NCBI GenBank assembly: GCA_000969725.1
Contig: JXSR01S044223.1
Origin: Ophiothrix spiculata
Lineage: Eukaryota; Echinodermata; Ophiuroidea; Amphilepidida; Ophiotrichidae
Length of the DNA stretch: 21,179 bases
Direction: 5' to 3' (one strand)
In this document: positions 1 to 10,000 of the stretch, piece by piece
How positions within the stretch are numbered: the stretch's first letter is position 1
Layout of the letters: each line of letters opens with the position of its first letter
Made by a program: the position numbers and the translations under genes
The notes under the pieces: model-generated
Database searches by the model: none
What the model was told of the DNA's origin: nothing
Seen by the model: the letters and a program-made list of their open reading frames with translations, nothing else

Positions 1-534
1 AGTTGCTCGGGAATAACAATATTAATATATTTGATGGTGGTGTGACTATCCTGTGTTTCTGAATCCTAAATTTCTACCTCAGATAGATAAATATCAAACA
101 AAGCCTCTAGACATTATTCAATACATATTAAAAGAGAAACAATTTCATCAAAAATAATTTGTTTGGCCATCACAGGTGTAGATTTTTTTAAAGTTTTAAA
201 ACTAGACACACCACTTTTTGTCTCCGGCGACAAAAAATAAAGTAAGTAAAGAATTGCAATGTTCTCCAATATTCCTCAAAATCATGGAAAACTACTTGTA
301 GGTTATATTACTATAAACATGTTCTATCGATTAAAGTAAAAAAATATGTAGGTAAAAAATAAGTAGGAAGAATCTAGGCCAGTCCCTTTAAGTTGACGGT
401 GAACAAAATGTAACACCTTGTATCTTTTTTCGTAGGTTTGAAGCATGGTTTTAAGCAGGATTTGCAAATTTGTTTATGCAAATTAAAAATCTTTTAAAGA
501 ATTTGTGGAAGAAAAATATGGATTATGTAATGTA
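1..534. other. intronic or upstream DNA, nothing recognised
   Basis: AT-rich sequence upstream of the first exon visible here. I see no convincing coding segment, splice-flanked exon or inverted repeat. Because exon A begins in mid-codon after a splice acceptor, this stretch is most likely part of the intron that precedes it. Confidence 0.5.
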
Positions 535-796
535 AATTTGGTATATAGCGGTTGAACAAATTAGAAAGGTATGCTGGAGAGCGATCTTGAAAAGTCTTAA
601 ACACCAGAAGGAGGATCTTATATTCAATGCGCTTGGATATATACAGCCAAATGAGATCCTGTAACATTGGAGTGATGTGATCTCTGCGTTTAGTCAGTGT
701 GACAAGACGGGCCTAAGCGTTCTGGAGTTTTTGTAGATCGTTTTCAGGAAGGCCCACAAGGAGAGAATTACAGCATTCGAGGCATACTGCTTTGCT
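535..796 (-). mobile_element. LINE (CR1/L2-like) reverse transcriptase C-terminal relic
   Basis: Read on the minus strand, this segment gives a non-LTR retrotransposon reverse-transcriptase end region. NSLLVGLPENDLQKLQNA is followed by an in-frame TAG (plus-strand 713-715), then ARLVTLTKRRDHITPML, a W-L-x-I-x-x-RIEYKILLLVFK block and DRSPAYLSNL. That order (SLL-GLP, LQ-QNA-ARLV, HITP-L-L-WL, RI-YKILLL-FK, P-YL) is typical of the thumb/C-terminal part of CR1/L2/Rex-type LINEs. It is truncated: no catalytic YADD block is present upstream, and I cannot follow it beyond about 535. The single stop and the truncation mark it as dead. It ends about 50 bp before the splice acceptor of exon A. The family is inferred from motif order; the exact clade is not resolved. 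Confidence 0.8.
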
Positions 797-847
797 ATTA
801 AACATACATGTACCTTGATTGACTTGAGAATTTGTATTATCTTTCAG

Positions 848-1043
848 ATGCACCTTCCCAGGATGTGGAAAATCATTCACCACATCAAGTGCTTTTGGAT
901 CCCACCAACGAATACACCAGAGAGATGAGCAAATGTTTGCATGTCCCGTGGACGGCTGCGACAAGGTTTACGATAAAGCTTGCCGTCTCAAATTGCATAT
1001 GCGGTCGCACACGGGAGAGAGGCCATTCAAATGTACTTTTGAG
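848..1043 (+). CDS. ZXDC-like: ZXD-like exon A: zinc fingers 1-2 and start of 3
   Basis: The exon follows a pyrimidine-rich acceptor (TTATCTTTCAG) and ends at GAG|GTAGGT. Its first base completes a codon begun upstream; 65 codons follow. It encodes CTFPGCGKSFTTSSAF with HQRIH (finger 1), CPVDGCDKVYDKACRLKLH with MRSH (finger 2), a canonical TGERPFK linker, and the first Cys of finger 3 (CTFE). Both complete fingers have Cys-x4-Cys-x12-His-x3-His spacing. The intron cuts finger 3 between its two zinc-binding cysteines, with phase 0. An ATG at 832 lies in the intron in a different frame and is not the start. Confidence 0.95.
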
Positions 1044-4000
1044 GTAGGTGTATGAGACTAATCGTCATGTGAGTGCAAAAAAGTAGTATCTACAATAGCT
1101 GCCATTTGTCATAAATTTGGATTGCACACTTTATAATCTCCAGTCTTGGAACAGTGGTTCTTGAAATGGTTCTTCAGGTGAATATGGTTCTTCATGGGGC
1201 ACCGTCACCTGAAGAACCATTTCAAGAACCACTGACATAAGATGGGAATTTTAAGGGATTTTTTTACATTCTTGTGACAAGGCATAAAATAAATATAACT
1301 TAGGGCAGCCATTGCAGATACGTCTTTCTTGCACTCACATGACGACTTGCTCTACAAATATTTGGGGAACATGAGTGACCTTTTTGCAATTTAGTGGCCC
1401 TGAGGTTATTATATTCTTAAAGACAAGGGAGAGGGAAAATAATACCCCACACTTTTCCGTTTACCAACAAGACCAATGGATTCCTCAAAGAACTGGGAAA
1501 AGATAATCAAATTTATGTTGTATAACATTTGATAATATATTTCTGTTTATTGAGGTTACAAGTTTACTGAATAATACAAATTACGAGGCCTGTTTGTGAA
1601 CTTTACACATGGAATGAGGTTACAATTAAAGTCATTTTTATGTTTCCTCAAAAAATAACAAAAGTGATCCTATAGTGATAAACTTTATTATTCAATTCTA
1701 AATCCGCTGACATTTGCAGTACTATTTTTCTACATATTGAAAAAACATTGGTGTCAATGTACCCTATTCTCCAAACGATGTTGGACATGACTCTTTACTG
1801 CCAGATTTTATCGGATATCCATACGCAGTGTCCCCAATGTTATTTCAATATGTAGAAAAATAAAGTGTTCCGAAAAAGAAACTGGTACACTTTGTTTTGG
1901 TTCCATTTTACTAAATTATATACCACGTGAATCAACAAAATTTGTGCACAGATTAAAACTGATTTTGACCTTGATAAAAGCACCAAATTATAATTTTTTT
2001 GGTAATGTAGTAAAGCAGAATAAATAAGCTTTCAAATGCAGAAATAATTTTAGAAATCGGATGAAAAATAAAAAAATGACCAATTTTGTAAGTACTTCTT
2101 AGATTTTATCATAATGCCATAACCCATAATTGTGATATGTAATATCTTGCTTAACTGTGTAAATCCCATTGGAATGGAAGAAAAAGAGACGTACTTACAA
2201 AATTGGTCATATCTTTTTTTTATTTTTCATCCGATTTCCATCATTTTTTCTGTATTTGAAAGCTTATTAAATTTGCTTTACTACAATAACGAGAAATTTA
2301 TGATTTGGTGCTTTTTTCAAGGTCAAGATCAGTTTTAATCCGGGCACAATTTTTTTTGATTCACGTGGTATTTATCAGACTAAAATAATTGCAGATAATG
2401 TAAATGGATATGTTTCCTATTATATTGGTATAAAATGTCTTCCAAAATCCCAAACTATCCCGCTTATCGGGCAAAGTGAAAACTTTTTGTAGGGAAACAA
2501 AACTTACAAATTTTGAGCACGACGCGATAAGAGTTTGGCGCATGTCATGACTCATGCCCTGTTATTACCTCTTGAGATATCGATTACAAGTTGCATCGAT
2601 ATTTTTTGCCGTATAACACATAACGATCGATTTGATTAGAAATCCCACGTTTAGCAGACAATTACGGAATTGAATTGGCTGAGATCAGATGATTCAGATG
2701 AACTCTGAATAAAATCAACTTTATCAACTCAAGAACACTACATGAAAATCATTTGCACTGATTAAACATTAAAAAATAACCATGTTGTTGCTTCACATCA
2801 TTTCAAATGAAAAAAAAAAATCACTGGTGCTAAATTAAAATGATTTAATCTAAAACTCATCAATTCAATATTAAAACATCTTTTAGACATTCCAATACCA
2901 TTTTTATAGGCCTACATCCTAATTAGGCTCTCATCCATTCATATTCTTCATCCATGCGTATAATTGTGAATTTGAAATGTCCGTTCGTCTACGATACTGA
3001 GAGGGAGTTAAGCAGTAATTGACACGGGCTAGCTTTGGGTATGTGTGTTACGTTTCCCGCTGGAATGTTTTCCCGTGGCCTTCAAAATTTGTAACTTTTA
3101 TTTCCTTACCAAAATTTTTCACTTTGCCCGATAAGCGGGATGGTTTTGGATTTTGGAAGAAATTTTGTACCCATTTCACAGGAAACATATCCATTTACAT
3201 TATCTGCATTTATTTTGGCCTGATAAATATATAATTTCATAGAAAATAACCAAAACAAAGTGTACCAGTTTCTTTTTCGGAACACTTTAGTTCTACAAAT
3301 GACAGCGGATTTGGAAATGAAAAATAATCACTGTAATATAGGATCACTTTTGTTATTTTTTGCGGAAAGGTAAAAATATGACCTTTGTAATATTTTAAAT
3401 ATCTGTGAGCCAATTGAAAGACATGCTTAATTTGTGTTAGGAAATCTCACATCCCGAGCTTTAGTAAATCGTGTCCTATGCCGCCTGCTATTCCTCTCTA
3501 AAATATAACCCGACCCCAAATGACTAGGTTTGAGAAATTATATGGAATGTTTGAAAATGGTTAAACTATTTTCGATCATGTGACATACTTTTAACCAATC
3601 AATGAAGGTTAATCAGTGAACACACAAAGTTTTTGTATTCTTGTCTGTCGGTCAATACTGAAAAGGTAGTTTACTTTGAATTTGACCAGAGTTTAGGCCA
3701 AGTAAAAAAATATATATGTTTCTCGTCCGGGTTTTTGACAAAGCTGACGATGCGGGGCGTTTTTATTTATTATTTTTATATTTCAAGATGACATTTATTT
3801 CAGATTTCCAGCAAGCTACAACACGTCTTCACTCTTGCAGAATTATACTGTGCATGAAGAAGACATTTCTTGCAAAAAAAAAATAGCATATATACATAGT
3901 TTTATCAATGTGACATCGAGAGTATTTCGAAATTCTGAAAAAACTTTTTGTGAGCACTTTTTGTTCATATTTTGTGAAAATAAAAAATACATGCGGCGCC

Positions 4001-7000
4001 AAAAATGATGTGGGCGGGGACGAGAAACATAAATATTTTTTTATTTGCCTCATAAATGCAGAGTCTATTTAAAGCTTGTAACAATTAGATTTTTCTGCCA
4101 AATATATTTTCAGGGTTGTCATTGGGCATTCACGTGTCAACAAAAACTAAGTCGTCACATGGTGAGGCACACAGGCGACCGCAAATATCAGTGTGATTTT
4201 GAAGGATGCAACAAGCTGTTCACAAGACTGGAACATCTCAAGGGGCATATGGTGTCACACAGTGGGGAAAAACCTTATGCATGCGTTGAGCCGGGTAAGT
4301 GTTTAGCACGAGCCCCTCATGGGTGAGTGTCAATAAGCTGTGTATAAGACTGGAACATCTCAAGGGGCATATGATGTCACACAGTGGGGAAAAACCTTAT
4401 GCATGTGTTGAACTGGGTAAGTGTTTAGCACGAGCCCCTCATGGGTGAGTGGCAATAGAATGTCAAATTCTATTGAACAGCAACTGGATAAATTAGGGAC
4501 CCCGAGTTTACCGCGACACGGAAAAACGGGAAACGAAAAACTGAAATGAAGGAGAAAACGGAAACTCAATGGAAAACGCAATATTCACATAAAAATAAAA
4601 TTGAATGACTATTAAACAGCACAAAACAAAACAACAAATAAATATACCAATTTACCATCATACATGTGACAATGAAAATAATCCTTAAAATCCCGTTACA
4701 ATTGTTATTTTGCCCACGCTACCGCAGATTGACATGAAAATGCACATGCTATTTTTATCACGGAAAAGAACACAGAATTCAACTTTTAGAACATGGAAAA
4801 TTTGCCAGCTTAGGATAAAGTGCTTTGATCCAGCTGGCCATCATGCCATTCAAGCTTGATGCCATTGTGTGAGTTTGCAGACAAAAGGTGCTATACTCTG
4901 TAAATCTTGAAGTATGCAATAAGCATCTGATTAACGCACAAAAACCAATATGACCATACGCGGAAATAAATTGGTCCGTAATTTTCGAATCATAACAATA
5001 TACCCAATCATGTTGAATATTCAAATGAGCTTATATTGAAGATTTGTCCATTTGGTAGCAACAAAATAAGTCGAAAATAATTCCAAAATCATGAAAGATT
5101 CATGTACCAAGTGTTTTAATATGCAGTGATTTGGTCTTAATCAACCCTAATCAATCATTGCTATAGTCTCTTACACAATACAAAAACAATAGTTCACAAT
5201 GTTGTAGAATACAAGTGATGTGCTATGGACCTTGTAACATACTTCAAGGTTTATAGAGTATAGAAACAGGTTGGCATGGGTTCTTACTGGCATGCTCACT
5301 GTTCTGGACATTCTTCAAAAAATACAATGTATTAATGTTGAATAGAACGATTGCTCTTGTATTTGGATCAACATTGAGAGGGGAAGTGGCAAAAATCTTC
5401 AAGATTTATATATAGAAAATGTCCCAACCCTTTTTTCCTTGATTGTGATATTATCTGTATTAGAAAAGTTGAGAAAGATGAGGTTTCAGTGTGCTGATTT
5501 AATTCTTTGCATGGCCTTTTACCTGGCTAATAGTGTCAACGGAAATATCAGCATAGTTTTGGCATATTGCTTCGCTTAATTTGAAAATTTTGTATAATTC
5601 ATTTGTATTTCCAGAATGCAACGCTCGATTCTCATCCCGTAGCAGTCTCTACATGCACGTGAAGCGTCACAAACAAGGCAAACCGATGCGAGAGAAGCTC
5701 CTGTTCAGCTGTCCGTTTGACACGTGTAATAAAAGCTACAACACCAAGCTGGGGCTTAAGAACCACATGGTCAAGGAACACCAGATACAATTACCATGTT
5801 GTAAGTTACTTCCACAAACAACTTCTAAATTCAATTCAGTCAGGCAACCAGAAAATTTCACTTAGAGCAACCAATCAGTTTATTAAAGCTGCAACACCAA
5901 ACTAGGACTCAAAAACCACATGGTGAAGAAACAGCAGATACATTGGTCTTTTCAAAACACGACTTTCCGAGAATTCCCCAAGCCCAATTTTACACTTTCC
6001 GGCAGTTGCCGACAGAAAAAGTGCCTCTTTAACACAACACCCAGAATGTAAAGTTCAAGTTAAATGATCGCGTAAAAATTCGAATGTGTAAATAGGGTTA
6101 GCACTTACCCTGATGTGTGATGCGCACTAAGTTGACTTGCAATTTTAAGCTTAATCAGCCGATTTCAACTGGAAGTTTAAATCTTTCTGTCAGTGAGCAT
6201 ATGTTACCACCAGCCAAAAGTTGTTCAGAATTAGTGCCTCTAATTATGTATATGGTTCTGGATATAGTTATTTTGCACTTTTATTGTACTGAAATGGAAA
6301 AGAATTTCCACTCACAAGCGGGAAAATGTTGTTGACGAAAACATGCAAACTAATGGGCTCGTACGTAATTGGTCGAAAAAATGGCCATGTGATTGACGTT
6401 CCGAAGATTTCCGAATGGATGTTGAAAATGTCTATTACAATGTTTGACAAAAGAACATCAGATACAATTGCCTTGTAGATGAAGGGATTTCAAGAATGCT
6501 AGAAATTTTGTTAATTTTTGCAAAACTTTTTTTAACAATAAGTGTCTAGTCAGTTCTCTTATCAGTAAGATAAAAGTACTCAGGAATTCTGTTGTAAGGA
6601 GGGAGGATTCCTTGCTCTAAAAAGCTTTTGTTCTCTCTACTCAACAACCCTGTCTCAATTAAACATTCATAAAGGGAGCACTCCTTTGAATTTTGATGTC
6701 CCCCACGTAACATATACAACAAAGTAATTTTGCTTCTATCGTACTTTCAGCAACCACAAATGAGAATTCCAACCCAGTGGATTTGGTGTACATACCAGCA
6801 GAACAGATCAATGAAGCACTGATACAGTTTGCTGGAGGGGGAGGGGTTGCGGTAGCCACGGTACCGCCTGAAACAGGTCAGTAGTGTCAAATGCCACCAT
6901 CCCTAATTAAAACAAGACTGCAGGATCTAGGGCCCATTATCAGGGATGGACTTTTTTTTTGGGGGGGGGGGGTAACTTGCCAGTTCTACTTTGAAGTTTT

Positions 7001-10000
7001 ACTTGGCTGCTTTGCCCAGATGTCAAATGGGTGTGGGCTCTCATCAAAGCTTGAAGTGACAACCTGTGGTAGAGTATTTCATATATGATCATGTTGAGGG
7101 CGCTGTAACATATTTTGAAACACTGTGCCAGCTGAGTTTTTAAGCTCTAAATTCAATTCTGTTCATGTTCGATGGACATAAAAAATATGCATTTTCTTTG
7201 AAACAATACCTTTCAAATGATACCAAACACATGCTATGAAATAAAAGCGCCTTTTTATTAGGGGCCCGTCAGATTTGAAAATGGGTCAAAACATGGCAAA
7301 CTGTGTTGAAATTTCCTATAGAGGATCCCAATTTTTGGCATTATTTGGTTGAATTTTGATGCATGTTATTCATCCATAACTTTGCCATTTGTTATTCATA
7401 TGAAGTGGTTGACCCCTCATTTTGAAGGTAATTTTAATACCTTTCAAGACAAATTAAAATTTCACAAAACAAATGAAGTTGAACATTTTGTGAATGTCCC
7501 TACCTGTGGTCGATTTCACTAAACAATTGCGATGCGTTCAGTGTGCAGCTAGACTGGATTTCACAAAGAAATAAAAACCCTTCGTAAGCGTGCAATGCAT
7601 CACAAGGTATATGAATATTGCATGGGGAAAATTCCAACACATCGCAACTTTGCGATGAGTCAAAAGGTGTTCGTAAATTTGCGATGAGTGAATGATGCAT
7701 TCAGTCTTACGATGCATTAACGATGCGTTTTAATTTTAGTGAAATCGACCACAGGTCACATAACCACTGGTCGCTGAAACCGTAATCCGAAGGAAGCCGC
7801 AACGCCGGTATGATATCAGTATTACATCGGTGAATGCTTGCGAGCTCTTACAATGCCCGGTCGGTCACCGGTCGGACGCCGATCATTATTAGACCATAAC
7901 TGAATACAAGCCGCAAGGTTTTAAATCAGAATTAAATTCTTGCTGTATGCTTCCGGTGTGTCTACGGCTTATGTCAGCAACATGAAAATGGCAAAGTTGA
8001 ACGCTCTATCGGAAAATGAGCCTTGATATGGCAAGTCACAATATGCTAATTTTCATTACATATTTAAATCCACTTTGAATCCAAAGTAAAATGACACCAA
8101 AATGGTTCTGGAGATATTTAACTTCTTGTCCAAAACCGTTGGCACTATTTGTGCTATTAGATTTTACACTTGGAAGAGCATTCCACACAATGCTGTGTGC
8201 AATATTGATCTCCCTAATACTATGATGACCTGTCATGAGTCTTAATATTTTTATTTTCAATAATTAAACCCACAGTTTACCAAATGAAGACACCAGACAC
8301 TGTAGGACCTGGAGGGGATGCCAGCAGCTCTGTGCCGATCCTGCAGCAAGCCGCCGATGCGGCGGAGAAAACCATGGAAGCTAACCTCGCCACAGATTTC
8401 CTTCCTCCCGTCACCACGACAACGCTAGTAACAACCGGCGGTTTGATCAACGACGTACCAGCCGGATTCACCACAACCAACTTAACAACGACATCTTTAA
8501 ATCAAGAGACAATTTCCTCCCCCTCACAGACTAGTCCGGCAGCTATGTGTAAAGTCTATCAAGAACACCATAGTGGATCGGCAAGAACTGATTATATTCA
8601 CCAACTTGGGGGTGCTAAAAAGCCTCCTAGTGAGGCAGATTTTGATTCGGACCAATCCAATGATGGGGTTATGATCTGTGCTACGTATCCGTCGACGCCC
8701 CCTTTCACAAGTACTACTAGTGCTTCGTTGATAATGAGGGATCCTGTGACTGGCGCCAGATTTGTGCAATCTCAACTGTTACAGGTATGTTGGCTCAACA
8801 TATGTACACTCCCGGTCAAAAGTGTTTGCGCACACGACCTTTAACCAGCCATATCTTGAGAACCGTTCTTCATTTACGTAATATTTTTTCGGATTTATAT
8901 TTTACATATATAGATCTAAAAAACTCAACAGGAATTGTATTTGACAATATGGCGTGCTAAACATACTGTATGCTTTCTTCCGCACATTCAAAATCGGAGT
9001 TTAAATAGACCATATATATCTAAAATTGACATACTCCCGCCGTTGAAAGGGTAAATCCACAGAACCGGACAGGGAATCGGAACTCAAACGAGGCCAAGTA
9101 TGATAAATACACTACTTGCTCTCACTCTGAGTTCCATTCCCCGTCCGATTCTGTGGATTTACCCCATCAACGGCGGGAGTATGTCAATTATAGATATGGT
9201 CTATACATAACTGCATAACTGCACATTTGTTTGAAAACTAACGACCTGAAAATGTTCTCTCGGTTACACGGTGATAACAAGCACTGAACTAATAAACTAC
9301 ATAGGTACATAGCAAATAGTTAGGTGGTATTATTTGTATATGATCCTGGAAATAGGCCATTTTTATGGTTATGGAAGATCGAATATCAGAGAAAATATAG
9401 ATTATTTATATTGGATACATAAGGCACCTGAAAAATGAAATTTTTCAGAGTCTTGGTCGTTTGATATAATAATTACCTTTTTGCCCGTATTTAAGCATGC
9501 GCAAACACTTTTGACCGGGAGTGTAACCGTCCGCCACAAACCTCCAGTAAAGTCGACCTAATGTCAATTTTTTATTTTATTGCAGATTAAAATAAGAATA
9601 TACATTCAGCTTTAAATCGATGATTGTTTCAGAGTAGCTGTTGCGATTGTAGCTTGTATACTTTGATCAACACTATAGGCGGGAATTACGTGGCTTTTCT
9701 TCATCCGCATGTAAACATAATCCCACACCGTAGATACTTATGCGTGAGTCACACGTATAACGCGCGCTGCGTCTCCTGCAGTTGCGCTGTGTTCAGCTAC
9801 GCACGCGGTTAGCTGTATCAATTCACGATGTGAAGAGGCATGTCTATTTGGTGTTGATCAAGTATAGTTATGGCAGACGACCACAAATTTGCAATTTTAA
9901 GCTGTTGGGATGCAGCACACACTTGCATATTGCTGCGAGAAAAGGAATTTATTTCAACGCAAAACGACAAGGTAATCGATATGCCAGATTGATTTTCCAG

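Larger units (their letters stand above)
1621..3389. mobile_element. long-inverted-repeat element with two nested MITEs
   Basis: The left arm (1621-2515) and right arm (3082-3389) are reverse complements once two insertions are removed from the left arm, leaving about 309 and 308 bp. Shared blocks include the CCCGCTTATCGGGCAAAGTG segment, the GTAAATGGATATGTTTCC segment, AGTGTTCCGAAAAAGAAACT and AACAAAAGTGATCCTATA. The arms are somewhat diverged. The loop (2516-3081) holds no recognisable gene. TA dinucleotides at 1621-1622 and 3388-3389 could be the target-site duplication of the whole element, but the outermost similarity is weak. It could instead be two copies of a shorter element in opposite orientation. 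Confidence 0.75.
1044..4113 (+). other. intron A-B (3,070 bp), filled with inverted repeats
   Basis: The intron begins GTAGGT and ends ATTTTCAG. It contains the nested hairpin at 1062-1345, the long inverted-repeat element at 1621-3389 with two inserted MITEs, and the TIR element at 3705-4041. The pieces between them (1346-1620 and 3390-3704) are AT-rich, and I recognise nothing in them. Confidence 0.85.
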
